A stretch of DNA of 64,000 bases from Leptodontidium sp. MPI-SDFR-AT-0119 (Eukaryota > Ascomycota > Leotiomycetes > Helotiales > Leptodontidiaceae), in contig JAHLEZ010000011.1 of assembly GCA_020726505.1 (NCBI GenBank), positions 496,001-560,000 on the forward strand, in the 5' to 3' direction. Of the stretch, positions 1-11,046 are shown piece after piece. Positions within the stretch are counted from its first letter, which is position 1, and each line of letters begins with the position of its first letter. The notes beneath the pieces are model-generated. The model was given only the letters and a program-made list of their open reading frames with translations. It was not told the origin of the DNA and did not search any database. Made by a program: the position numbers and the translations under genes.

Positions 1-1291
1 TATCCCGCTGCTTCGCTTCAGGGCTTCAACGGCTAAACCTAGCCATCATCCCACCTCTACCTCTAGATCGAGTGCACTGTCTTTTACTGCACTGTACCTA
101 CCTGCTTGCCACCATTCCCACTATTCCACCGTTCAACCAACCCTCGCAAGTCAGGGCAGACACGGCACCTCCACTGCAATGCAGCCACCAAATGCATGCC
201 TGTCAGGCACAGCCTCCCTCGGCAAAGAGCCTTCTTCGACCTCTGCGACTTCTGTATGGCTTCGATGTCGTCAGGGTGCGTCGTGCCTGCCAGGCCTCCC
301 TCACCCGAGCTGAAGCCACCCACCATTTGCTTGCTCTTCAGCAAGCAATAAAGACCAGCGCAGGGAGGCAACTTCCATTCTTTTTTGGATGGGCACCTTC
401 AAAGTACTGCACCGCTCCATCACGGTGTCCCCTGATATTCAGTCATATATGATCATCGCCTCCCGGGTCCTAGTCATAGCCAATTCCTCAATATCAGATC
501 GAATCGACTCGCATCCTACCAAATAGCTGCCAAGTCATTTTCATTCATGGAGCATCAACCACCAGTCTTACCTACGAACACACATTAGTGAGACTACTAC
601 ATACTACTACCCCCATCGTCCTACCTTACTTTACTCTCGAACACCTCAAGAGCCGCCTACACGCAGCACTTCTCACTCGGGTCGCCTGTCGCAGAATCGA
701 CTGGTTGTGAGGCCTCCTCGTCAAAGCGCTTATTTTTGGACCACAACAAAGGACATCGAATCCACGCCGAATCTCGAGTACCGGCGCATGACCGTATTTT
801 TGGAATCAGAAACAAAGATATCCCTTTGTTTCGAGTATTGCCTGATTTGTTCGAGTCCTTTGGGTCCGATTCTGGCCTGCTTCTTAAGTGTATGTGCTTC
901 CCCCCACGACTATTCTCTCATGTTCCCGAGTTTCCGCGATTCACCTTAGACGAGTCCATATATTTTTTGCCCCTTCCTATTGTCAATACACCACAATAAT
1001 AATTACCTTTTTTTTCCTTACCTCGCCTACAATCAACAACAATAGTAGTGACTGTTGCCCATTCACGAGTCGTGTTCTGGGAATAATTCCTATCACTCGT
1101 CATCACCCACTGTCTCGTTTAATACAGTCACAAAACACTTAATTCCGACTTACAAAACCTCCACATCCAACCACATTTCTTTTTCTCAGCATCAGGAATC
1201 TCTAGACAACGTCTGCAAAGACCTCACATACACACATACTAAGATGTTGCCTCTGGCTGGACTTAGACGCTTCCTCGCATCACATACCGAG
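1..1291. other. Upstream region and leader of PRM1
   Basis: No gene is supported here. Several short overlapping ORFs exist on both strands, but none has a recognisable domain or a plausible spliced continuation. The last 300 bases are rich in C, T and A, as in leaders of expressed fungal genes, and probably contain the PRM1 5' UTR. Confidence 0.5.
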
Positions 1292-3487
1292 ATGTCTTCA
1301 GCAAGAAATCAACCAAGTCAAGGCTTCCCAGCTGTACCGGCAACTCTCAACGCCGGCGACCATGAGCTGCGAGACTGGCCTCCCAACTACTCTCCTCCTC
1401 CTAACACCACTCCTTACTACACACCATATCTCGGTCTCCGAGCTCGATTATCGCAAGTATGGATAAACCGTTGGACAGTCCTCCTGATCCTCATTATTTG
1501 CCGCCTGCTCCTCGCCACCAAGGACCTTAATTCCGATATCTCGAACGCCAAATCAGAAGCACTATCAGCATGCACGAGCGTGGAGAAAGTCGGCAGCGCG
1601 ATGGCATCCATGCCTCACTACCTGTCCGATGGTGTGAACGCCCTCGCTGCTGATGGTGTCACGAGTGCAGTGAACGGGTTGATGAGCATGCTACTCATGT
1701 CCGTCACTGCAGTTGAGGAGATTGTCCTCTTCGTCATTCATATGATGACATCGACCTACCTGTGTCTCATTACTCTGGCCGTCTCGGGAAGTTTGCACGT
1801 CGCTCTCGACATGATCGAAAAGGTTGGAGAATTCGTCAACAAGACTATTGGCGACATCACCAGTGGCATGACAAGTGAGATCGGAGACTTCCAGAAAGGC
1901 TTCAACTCATTCCTCAGCGATATCAACATCGGTGGCATCTTCGGAAGCTCCAAAGATCCTCCAAAGATCGACCTGACCTCTTCCATCGACAAGTTGAACT
2001 CTATCAAGCTCGATCCCACTGCTCTAGACTCTGACATTGCCAAGCTTAATGCCTCCATTCCAAGCTTCGACCAGGTTCAAAACTTCACTGACAATGTGAT
2101 TCGTTTCCCATTCGAGGAGGTCAAGAAGCTCATGAACGAATCTCTGGTCGCATACAAGTTCGACAAGTCCGTCTTCCCAGTCGCGCAAAAGGAATCCTTG
2201 ACATTCTGCTCCGACAGTCCTGCCATCAACAATTTCTTCGACGGTCTTATCAAGGTTGTCAAGAAGTCCAAGATCATCTTCCTCGCAATCCTTTCGATTC
2301 TTGCTGTTGCGGTCTGTATTCCAATGGCATACCGAGAGATCTGGAGATGGCGACAAATGCAACAGAGATCTGCCATGCTTCAGAAAAACGCCTTCGATCC
2401 CATGGATGTCATCTACATCGCCTCGCGACCATACACGACAACTGCTGGTATCAAGTTGTCCTCGAAGTTCAAGACAACCAAGCGACAGATCCTCTCGCGC
2501 TGGTTCGTTGCGTACGCCACAACTCTTCCAGCGCTGTTCGTCCTCGCCCTTGGCTTGGCCGGACTCTTCAGCTGTCTTTGCCAATACATCGTCTTGAAGG
2601 CTGTGGAAAAGGAAGTTCCTGCCCTTGCAAGTGAAGTGGGAAACTTCACTGATGTCGTTGTGCTAGCACTCAACAACGCATCTACGGCCTGGTCAAGATC
2701 TGCCAACGAAGTCATCGCAAGTACCAACACGGAGATCAACAATGATGTTTTCGGCTGGGTCAATACTACGACAACAGCTGTGAATGGCACCTTGAATACC
2801 TTCACTGACGAGATGGGCAAGGCCTTGAACACAACATTCGGCGGTACCATTCTCTACGACCCCATCAAGGAAGTTCTCAACTGCTTGATCGGGCTGAAGA
2901 TTGCTGGTATCCAGAAAGGTCTTACCTGGGTTTCTGATAACGCTCATGTCGATTTCCCCCTCTTCAAACCAGATGTCTTCTCCCTCGGTGCAGCAGCAAG
3001 CGTAGCATCAGACTCCGACTCAACCGACTCCTTCCTCTCTTCTCCAGGTAGCGTAGCAAGTGACGACATCACCGGCGCCGTTATCAAAGTCTCCCTCAAG
3101 CTCCAAGAAGCTATCAAGGAGGAAGTCTTCATCTCACTCGCTTTGATCGGCGTCTACGTCCTCATCGTACTCATTGGCCTAGGACGCGTCCTATTCGGCA
3201 TGCTAGGCCGCGACAAGACACGAGCAGAAGGAGGACCAAGTTTCACCGGCGATAACAGAGCACCTATTTCACCTCGCTCACCGAATAGAGGCGATATGTC
3301 CATGTTCCCAGCTTTCGGGGCACCCGTGAGCTCAATATACCCCACGCGAAGCAACGGCGACGCATGGGCGACAAGCGAACCTCAGAATGAGAAGATGGGT
3401 GCAGTAGGCCATCGCAGTGTTGAGGCTAGTGTTAAGCCTGGGCATGAGAGAGTGAGCAGCTATGGGTACTTGGATGGGAAGCACTGA
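1292..3487 (+). CDS. PRM1: Plasma membrane fusion protein Prm1
   Basis: Single-exon gene of 731 codons. Prm1 is a multipass plasma-membrane protein that promotes bilayer merger during mating and hyphal or germling fusion. The translation shows the family signature after a short Pro-rich N-terminus: a conserved stretch near residues 42-60 (YLGLRARLSQVWINRWTV), then a hydrophobic segment at about 57-75. Further membrane segments lie near 140-170, 326-347, 409-434 and 609-635. Two large ectodomain-like loops carry many N-glycosylation sequons, and the C-terminal tail is hydrophilic. The frame stays open to 1055 and there is another ATG at 1244. I chose 1292 because the protein then starts MSSARNQ, which suits the short leaders and the roughly 740-residue length I recall for filamentous-fungal Prm1. 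Family identification is secure, the exact start less so. Confidence 0.9.
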   Translation: MSSARNQPSQGFPAVPATLNAGDHELRDWPPNYSPPPNTTPYYTPYLGLRARLSQVWINRWTVLLILIICRLLLATKDLNSDISNAKSEALSACTSVEKVGSAMASMPHYLSDGVNALAADGVTSAVNGLMSMLLMSVTAVEEIVLFVIHMMTSTYLCLITLAVSGSLHVALDMIEKVGEFVNKTIGDITSGMTSEIGDFQKGFNSFLSDINIGGIFGSSKDPPKIDLTSSIDKLNSIKLDPTALDSDIAKLNASIPSFDQVQNFTDNVIRFPFEEVKKLMNESLVAYKFDKSVFPVAQKESLTFCSDSPAINNFFDGLIKVVKKSKIIFLAILSILAVAVCIPMAYREIWRWRQMQQRSAMLQKNAFDPMDVIYIASRPYTTTAGIKLSSKFKTTKRQILSRWFVAYATTLPALFVLALGLAGLFSCLCQYIVLKAVEKEVPALASEVGNFTDVVVLALNNASTAWSRSANEVIASTNTEINNDVFGWVNTTTTAVNGTLNTFTDEMGKALNTTFGGTILYDPIKEVLNCLIGLKIAGIQKGLTWVSDNAHVDFPLFKPDVFSLGAAASVASDSDSTDSFLSSPGSVASDDITGAVIKVSLKLQEAIKEEVFISLALIGVYVLIVLIGLGRVLFGMLGRDKTRAEGGPSFTGDNRAPISPRSPNRGDMSMFPAFGAPVSSIYPTRSNGDAWATSEPQNEKMGAVGHRSVEASVKPGHERVSSYGYLDGKH

Positions 3488-5349
3488 TAGATCAGTGCTG
3501 ATGGCTTGAGCTGGTCCTCGACGCCTCTTGGGTTTCTTTTTTGGCGTCAAATGCATAGAGGGGACTCGGCACTGCACTGTACTGCACATGGGATTGGAGT
3601 TTTGTTGCTTGCTTTCTTACCTGCTTACTCGATTCCCTCCTTTGCAAAACGAGGGAGCGGAGCTAGGATACATGCTTCCTGCTTTTTCGGCCTTTTTGCG
3701 TTGCATTGCATTCAATTTCTGAGTCGCTTTGTTGGTTGATGAATCGTTGGCGGATGGATAGATGGATGGGATACCCAAGTAGTTGTCAAAGACACACTTC
3801 AAGAGCGGACAGAGCCCCGGTACTGGGGAGAAAGGAAAGGAACGGGCTGGGGTATATACCATTTTTTGGCGGTGGAGATATTCATTCGAGCTGTTGTTTT
3901 CTTTCTTTCGTTGGTGGAGGGTGGTGGCGGTTGATACAGCTATGGTACTCGGTACTTGGTACTCGTTTCTTCTTCTCATACATTCATTCATTCTCTAAAT
4001 ATTTAGGTTTGGGGTTGGTATGAATGAGCATTAGTTAGAGAACTAGGATAGGAGAGAATGAATATCTATGATACTGTCATTTTGATGTTGTTTTTGGGTG
4101 ATGATCTTGTGATGATCTTGTGATGATATTGTGATGGGTGGATGGGGATGTGGGTATTGAAGGTGAAGAAGAGGGGGGCTAAACACTACTTGCTGCCTAT
4201 GTACACCCGTCCTTTGCCGTTTCTGTAACACTAGACTAGACCGGTCTAAGTCTCTCGTTTTGAACATCTCAAAGAAGTCTCATGTAGTGAATGGAAGGAG
4301 GTGACAGTGACAATAACAATGACAACTAATCTCATCTTATCTCGTTGAAGACTCTCTCTGGGTACTCACTCACTCACTCATCCACCCATTAGTCGCCCAC
4401 CCATATGGGGATCTGTTCAGCCTGCTCAACCGAACAGACAAAATAGCAATACAAGAGATCCCCGATATCACCATCCCATCTCATCTCAACTCCGCCGTGC
4501 TCAGAAAAATAAACATAAGCTAACTAACTGCTTGCGTAAAATATCATCGGCTCTTTACTCTTCTTTTCCCATATCGAATTGGAACGAATATTCGATCGGG
4601 TTTCTACGTTCGTAGGTGGTAAGTAAGTGTTGAAAAACGAAGATATTCTTTTTCTTCTTCTTGCCCTCTCTAATTCCTCTCACTCATTACCTCTTTTCCC
4701 CTATTCCTCTCTCCAGTCTCCTCCCCTCTGCTCTCTCCCCATCCCCATCCCCACTCCCGTCCACTCTCTCAGTACCCCAGTACCAGACCAATCAAGACAT
4801 AAAACCTTACCATCCTCGCCTAAGTTATTACGCCCACCCATTGCATTGAACGCACCCACCTCACCTACTTAACTTGCGATCAGTTTACATGACACTGGAC
4901 GCGATACGATACGATACGCGCCCCTCCAACTCCCGCTATTACTATACCCAACTCGTAAAACAACAGCCTGGTATGTCTGAATATAAGACTCGTCCCAGAC
5001 AGCCCTAGTCAGACAGAGTCTGAAGGTCGCGCCGATCCTGATCCCAGGATGATACTGGTGCGGCCATTCCCTTGCTTCATAGATACCGTCTGGTTATTGA
5101 TTGCTTCTGCTGATTTACTTAGAGAAAACGGAAACAAATCATAGATGAGAATAATGTTGTGCTGATGAATATCTATCTCATGGCTGGTAATTACATACTG
5201 TACGCTCGCTACGAGTCGCTAAAGACGACTCTTAAAGTAAACACTAACAAACAAGACACGCATCCACTTTGCACCTCAGACACAACAACCCCCTCACACT
5301 AGCACGCTATAAACACCCCATCTCACTTAACCTTGAAGCTATATGACAA
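3488..5349. other. Intergenic region between PRM1 and a minus-strand gene (convergent)
   Basis: About 1.9 kb between two convergent genes. It holds T/G-rich PRM1 3' sequence, an 11-bp tandem repeat near 4100, a CACT/ACTC-rich stretch near 4360-4380 and pyrimidine-rich sequence near 4650-4760. No ORF here has a domain or a plausible splice structure. Confidence 0.5.
4098..4130. repeat. 11-bp tandem repeat, three copies
   Basis: GTGATGATCTT occurs twice exactly, then once with one change (GTGATGATATT), followed by a partial fourth unit. It lies 3' of PRM1 in non-coding sequence. It looks like a simple minisatellite with no evident function. Confidence 0.8.
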
Positions 5350-7524
5350 TCACACCCAGTCATCTCTTCCGTACCAATAATCATCATCATCACCAAGCAA
5401 ATCATCATAATCCGGTGGCATCATACCCGAACGACATAAATGTTCCTCGATCCCTTGCCAAGGGTGTCTGGACTGTAGCGAATTCCAGGCTCTGAATTGA
5501 GATTCTGCATCTACTACAAATACGTTGTCTGAATCTGGGTTCGAATCCGAGCCATAATGGTAGTCATCATCGTCCGAATCTGAGTCTGAACCTGCGTGTG
5601 AATCTAAGGCTGGGATCTCCCTTGTACCAGCCAGGGGAGTTGCGTTCCGGTTCCATGGTAGGATGAAAAGGATTAGGAACAGCATCAAGATAGCGAATGG
5701 GTTGCTGAATGGCATGATGTTCACGCCAGATGATATCTGGGGTCCGGTTGGAGGGAGTGAAAGAGGATCACAAAGAGGGTTGCGAGGTCCTGGAGCTTCT
5801 TTCATGTCGTCCATTCTGCAGTTGATTTCGTCTGGTATCTTCGCACCTTCGAGGACCCATCGGAACGGTGAATTGTCTTGGAGTCTCGCTCCTTTCAAGG
5901 TGCGGCCACCTGGGCGCTGGAATGGATATGCCTCTCTCAAAGTCTGTCTTTCGTTAAAAATATACTCGTTGCGGTCCCTTACAACTCGTTCATACCAGTC
6001 ACCATAATCATCCCAATTGTCGTTCCAGTCAGTCCGGTCATCCCAGTCAGCTTTCTCATGAAGTTCTGGCTTAGAGTTGCCTTGTTGGCCGAGCTGGATA
6101 GTCGTGGGATTGATGCTGGGAGTAGAATTTTCTGGAATGATGGTAGTTATCTTTGACGACTCGTTGGGATTAACTTCGACCTTTTCGACCTGGTCAAGGA
6201 AATATCTCTTGCGAAGTTCTGGCTTGGGCTCAGATTGCTGATCAAGGGTCGTGGGATTGATGCTGGGAGCTGAAACATCCTGGACAGTAGCAGTGGTTAT
6301 CTTCGACGTTTCAGTAGAGTTGATCTCGATGACCTCAACTTCATTAAGGTCATCTCTCTTGCGAAGTTCAGACTTGGTGAACTTGCTCGTTTGGCTGTCG
6401 ATCGATGTAGAAGTCGGAGTAGGAATCGATTGACCTACAACAGCAGTAGAGATTTCTGGCATCGGCAATTCCAAAAAAGGGTTGCGAACGTTGAAGTCAA
6501 ACGCCGACCAATAGTTGGAACTGCTCGTCGATGGGAACAGCGTGCGAGATGGGACTACTTGGGCTAGGGTGGCTTGAGCAGTCACTTCGTAAGCGTATGG
6601 AACACCTTCCTCTGGATACGCATATTTTCTGAAACTCGCTGTTCTGGCAACCTGGGAAGATGGCTTGGTGGCCGTCGCAACTGGCGGTTCTCTCGGCTCG
6701 TCGTTACAACTGGTATGCTGAACAACATCTGTTCGCACTGTGATACTCTCTATCCAGGTGACTGTTTGCTCGTGCCCTTGTGGTTGGTGTTTACTGGGGT
6801 TGGAGTCAATGACCTCCTCCTTGTCAATTACCGTCGGTTCCGGCAGCAGTGAGGGAACCTCATTCATTCTTCCAGTGTTCTTCGCAACTCCGAAAGAAGA
6901 AGTCTTGTAAGGCTCTCTTGGACGGTCACCCAGATCAACCTCCAATGTACGCGTCAGCTGCTGAAGCAACGTGCTTCCACTCGTTGTTATAGCCTTCCAT
7001 CTTGATGACTTCGGCGGTTCAAAGAGGCTCTTCACTAGAGACAATATACGGTCATCCCGATAAGTAGGATGTTCTTCCTCGTCACGTTGTTCCCCAGCGT
7101 GCTCCCTGTTATTCTCAATCAGGTGTGCCCGATGACATTCATCAACAACGCTGTCCAGATCATTCCCCTTCCCGCCCTCTCCTTCCCCCTCGTACGCCTC
7201 ATTCGCAGCCGCGTGCTGAACTATGTCGTCGACCCTCCACTCAAGAATCTCCCTCGGCCAAAGGTTGAACTCGTCCTCGCCCATATCAGACGCTGTACTC
7301 GAATACACAAGCAGCGCCGGATTTATGCGCTCCTCATCTTGCTTCTGTTTGAATTCCGTCATGTCGACCATAGCACCCAACTCACAGTGATCACTGTGAA
7401 CAGTAATGGTCTTCGCTGCGCCGGGGTGACTCCAGCTGTAGAGTCTGGGGTCGTCGGCAAGGAGTGTGCAAACAACAGGCGTGCCGTATGGTGTCTCAAT
7501 CAGAGTGGTGCGTGGCGAATGCAT
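5350..7524 (-). CDS. Unrecognised protein with C-terminal membrane anchor and internal repeats
   Basis: Intronless reading frame of 724 codons. The frame stays open upstream to 7695, but only through a GTG; the first in-frame ATG is at 7524. I do not recognise the family. The N-terminal 50 residues look folded (MHSPRTTLIETPYGTPVVC), followed by a long Ser/Thr/Glu/Pro-rich low-complexity region. A block of about 45 residues is repeated near residues 380-490, each copy beginning ELRKR and containing SINPTT. One hydrophobic segment near 604-625 is the only clear membrane span. The tail after it is very acidic (a DSDSDDDD run) and aromatic. This suggests a single-pass membrane protein with most of its mass on one side. 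The region upstream of the ATG could encode a hydrophobic segment if a non-ATG start were used, but I saw no support for that. Confidence 0.6.
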   Translation of the reverse strand: MHSPRTTLIETPYGTPVVCTLLADDPRLYSWSHPGAAKTITVHSDHCELGAMVDMTEFKQKQDEERINPALLVYSSTASDMGEDEFNLWPREILEWRVDDIVQHAAANEAYEGEGEGGKGNDLDSVVDECHRAHLIENNREHAGEQRDEEEHPTYRDDRILSLVKSLFEPPKSSRWKAITTSGSTLLQQLTRTLEVDLGDRPREPYKTSSFGVAKNTGRMNEVPSLLPEPTVIDKEEVIDSNPSKHQPQGHEQTVTWIESITVRTDVVQHTSCNDEPREPPVATATKPSSQVARTASFRKYAYPEEGVPYAYEVTAQATLAQVVPSRTLFPSTSSSNYWSAFDFNVRNPFLELPMPEISTAVVGQSIPTPTSTSIDSQTSKFTKSELRKRDDLNEVEVIEINSTETSKITTATVQDVSAPSINPTTLDQQSEPKPELRKRYFLDQVEKVEVNPNESSKITTIIPENSTPSINPTTIQLGQQGNSKPELHEKADWDDRTDWNDNWDDYGDWYERVVRDRNEYIFNERQTLREAYPFQRPGGRTLKGARLQDNSPFRWVLEGAKIPDEINCRMDDMKEAPGPRNPLCDPLSLPPTGPQISSGVNIMPFSNPFAILMLFLILFILPWNRNATPLAGTREIPALDSHAGSDSDSDDDDYHYGSDSNPDSDNVFVVDAESQFRAWNSLQSRHPWQGIEEHLCRSGMMPPDYDDLLGDDDDYWYGRDDWV
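6050..6385 (-). repeat. Degenerate in-frame tandem repeat (about 45 codons, two full copies plus a partial one)
   Basis: Inside the 5350-7524 gene, two adjacent blocks share the order ELRKR, a short acidic stretch, SSKITT or TSKITT, then SINPTT. A third partial copy starts ELHEKADW. The match is visible at DNA level too: GTCGTGGGATTGATGCTGGG recurs. Edges are approximate. Confidence 0.7.
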
Positions 7525-8671
7525 CGCGATGCTAAGCACAACAACAATCCCCGTGCAAACAAAAGACTGAACCACACCCCCTAGAACGAAACGACAAAAA
7601 CAACCTCTAGCGAAGCAATAGCGAAAGCGAGCGAGTATGAGCGAGTGTATGCGGTATCGATATTGGGGTTGGGGTTGAGATTGATATCGATGCACGCGAT
7701 GGTAATCATGCTGTTGGTGTTTGTTATTTTATCACCACAAACCCCTAGATATCGAAAGTAAGACTTCCGCCATCCTTTCTACTAAAGAAGCAGGAACCAC
7801 CCACCACGGAGTTGGAGTATTAGGGAAAGTACGACAGCAACGTTGTTTCTTGGTTAGATAACTCCGTAGAAGACAACAACCCTACCTTGGGAATAATGTT
7901 ATGAGAGATTGCCACGGTCTTTTGCGGTACCGTGTTGACCTGTTCAATGTGCAAGTAGTTGTCAAGCGAGTGTGAAAATCGGACGGAACTGCTCTATTGC
8001 GAAGACGTGCTCCATCCACATCTCCAGAACCAGGCTAGGGAACGGAGACTATATAAGAGAACCTACCAAAAATATCACGACATGCAAGAAGGCGAGCCCA
8101 AACAGGGACTGAAGTGAAAACGGACACATCAATAAATAGTCTATGGTACACCGCCATCTTGTCTGCCCCTTCAGTACGAGCCTTTGTCCATCCTCAAAAA
8201 GCACACGCGAGTTGATTGATTATGTACTTCAGCCTGGATGCGTAATCAACGACAACATCCAAGGGCCATGCATGCAAAAACCCCCCAATTCATCTTCTGT
8301 ATAAACCCTCTCCACTTATACTATCCACCTCAGAAAGTGAATCAATCCATACCCATCCCAATCCCATGCCCAAACACAATGAAAAAGTTTTGTTCCCTTC
8401 GATACTAGTAAGAGGTGTATGGATCCACGGTGTGGGGTATGGTTGTGGTCCGAGTTGTGTTAAGAGGCCAAGTAGCCAATATACGATTCGCGTGTCCTTT
8501 ATACAGGATACAAATCACGCCGGTTCCATGCAGAAAATGAACTCATTCCACGCACAGCCAGCTGCCGAATTCGGTGCTGATGTGATGGTTGTGCACCAAA
8601 TATACAAATAACACCAGCCCATGCGATCGATGTAAATTTCGATCAGGCAGAACGCCAATTAAGCCCATTCA
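7525..8671. other. Intergenic region
   Basis: About 1.1 kb lies between the start of the preceding minus-strand gene and the 3' end of the next minus-strand gene. It should carry the promoter of the 5350-7524 gene and the 3' UTR of the TRP-like gene. No coding potential was recognised. The short ORF at 8366-8611 has no homologous features. Confidence 0.5.
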
Positions 8672-11046
8672 TTAATGTTCGTATCCGGCTCCACGTTGCC
8701 AAGGACTAGAGGAATGGTCAGCTGGGGGAATAGGATAGAGAAAGGAGATTCTTACCTGGCATTGTTGTTGTTTCTGAAACCCGCGGGACTTGCGGTATGT
8801 TGCGATCTGTATGCCGCGGACAAGTTTGAGTTGGAAGAATCGCGGTATGGGCTAGGCGATGGTCCGGGTCTACCACCCATCAAAGGAACATCACTCGGGT
8901 TACGGCTTTCATTCTGATACATCCCACGGGAATTGTCCTGATAGTTTGGTGGTGATCCACGGCCTGCTGGAAAGAGTGGAACAGATGGGTCCACTGGGGA
9001 ATGAGGAGGCTCTCTGTATACGGCTCCAGAAGTGGCAGTCGAGGGGGGAAGTGGTTGGTTGGCTGCGTTTCTCATCGAATCGGAGGACCATGAGTCGTTG
9101 TCATCGTCCAAGTCAAGGTTGTGCTTATAGCCACCCTTTACGTCACCTCTAGCAGTAGCTCCCAGAGCATCCAACTCAGTAGTCAGCTGAGTTTGAGATT
9201 TGATGAAGGACGCACGGTCATCGCTCATTGGTTGGTATCGACTGTCTGGGTTCTTCCGGATGAAAGCATAGACCGTAGCGATCAACACCAAAACCAGGAG
9301 GACCAAAGAGAAGGCTGCGTTGAGGATGAAGAAGACAACTCCCACAACACCAGTCACTATGCCTGGCTGATTGAAGACATCGGTGAAGATGAGCAGGAAG
9401 ATGGCGTTTACAAAGTTGACGGCACAAATGGCAATGTTGAAGCTGTTGGTGCTCTTGTCCATCCACGGTCGAATGACACTGGCTCCAATCAAGATGATCG
9501 CCTCGATGAGAACCAACGCAATAGCTTGAACAGTTCCGGAGTTTTGGCCGAAAGCAATGAACATACCCTTAACAACGATGTAAGCCAAAGTCGGGAGGAT
9601 AAAGTAGTACGCAGTAGCTCTGAACTGGACATAGAGAAATCCCCACTTGTTGAGGGCAGCTGGATCAGAGTAGAGGATGTAGGCAGGGTTCTTGTGCATG
9701 TCGACAGATCGCTTTGCAATGCGGATAACCTTAAGAGCAGCCCAAGCAAGGGTTCCAGTCATGCCGAAAAAGAAGAAGATGGCCAGAACAACCTCAGCCG
9801 GTGAGTCAACCTGGGTGAATTCCCATAAACAAAGAATAGTCATCTGAGGGTAACCGATAAGAACCATGCGGAACATGATACCCTTCAAGACGGTGAACCA
9901 GCCATTGCGGAAATCCTCGAATTTGTCGCTATTCATCCATTTGGATTTGACTGCAAGTTCGCAGAAACCCTTGAACAAGGAGACGAAGATGATGGTGAAG
10001 ACGATGAAGATGCAGAAGAAAGCGAGACCGGTCAAGAAAAGGTTTGTTGCTTCGATACTGGCCCGGAATGCGACTCTCTTAATTCCTTTGACAACATAAG
10101 TTCCAGAAGCCGTCTCGGTAGCACGCTTGCTCAAGTTGTGGGCATGGGTGAGGAGTTGGATGGTCTCCTCAACAGATCGCTTGGAGATGGTGGTGCTAGT
10201 CGATCTCTTCTTGAGAACCTGGACAGAGGTCGTCGTGAGGCTGTTGAGAAGGGTACCAGGGGTTCCTCCAGTCGACTTTTGATACCAGGTGGCAATGGTT
10301 TGCATGAAACCAACACGAATAATACCCATGGTCCATTGGAAGTTCTGGGTCCAAGATTGAACAATAGGTGGGAGAGGAACTGCGGTCAACCCAACAATGG
10401 CCTGGGCCTGGAAGTATCCGAAGAGAGATAGTGCATTCGACGCGACGTGAGCTGCAGTGTTCGAGTGACCTAATCCAGATGTGACGGCTGAAGCTACGAG
10501 AGCCAAACCAGCGATAACAGCAGTAGCCCATGATACACCCTTCTGATCAACAGATTGTCCGTTGGAGAGATTTGCCTCCACGCATGCCAGACTGACATCT
10601 GGGTTGGCTGTGGCGTTGATGTGAATCTTGACGTTAGCATCTAGATCGGGGACACCGAAAGCAATTCCGGGGATTTTATTGACAGTATCTTCATCCAGCA
10701 CCAAGTTGGATTGAATATCGATTTGGCCAGTAGACATAGGGCACATTCCAGCCAAGTCCATGTTACATGGGTTGAGAGTCTGCTTAATGAAACGGTATCC
10801 GTAGGCAAAGACCTCAATTCCAAAGGAGACATTGCCTTGGATCGAAGAGACACCGACGACATCGAATGTAAGGGTCCTGTTGTTCGGTGTGAAGACGACG
10901 TTGAAAAGACTTGCCGTGAAGCTGGAGTTGTCTTGGCAGGTATTGAGAGACTTGGACTCGATTAATCTGACAGCGGAAGCGCCGGAGAGGAGGGAGAGAA
11001 GAGAGAGGGTAAAGATGAAGGGCGAAAGTAATATAGAGGACCGCAT
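8672..11046 (-). CDS. FLC/TRP-like transmembrane protein (ML-like plus TRP domains)
   Basis: Complement of exons 11046-8756 and 8705-8672, giving 774 residues. A signal peptide (1-25) precedes an ML-like lumenal domain (about 26-165) with paired cysteines and N-glycosylation sites. A first membrane segment lies at 172-193, followed by a polytopic TRP-like core and a low-complexity Ser/Pro-rich cytoplasmic tail. This is the fungal flavin-carrier-like/TRP family (ML-like plus TRP domains), implicated in ER FAD import, calcium homeostasis and wall integrity. The uninterrupted frame stops just inside a good donor (AG then GTAAGA). A 50-bp intron at 8706-8755, with branch CTGAC and acceptor CTAG, extends the protein by the tail SPWQRGAGYEH. 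That tail resembles the C-terminus I recall for this family. ATG 11046 was chosen because the signal peptide begins there; the frame runs on to 11166. Confidence 0.87.

Noticed and set aside
5520..5540. GGGTTCGAATCC, a tRNA B-box-like sequence
   Set aside because: It lies inside a long coding frame, and I could not find a matching A box or acceptor stem around it.
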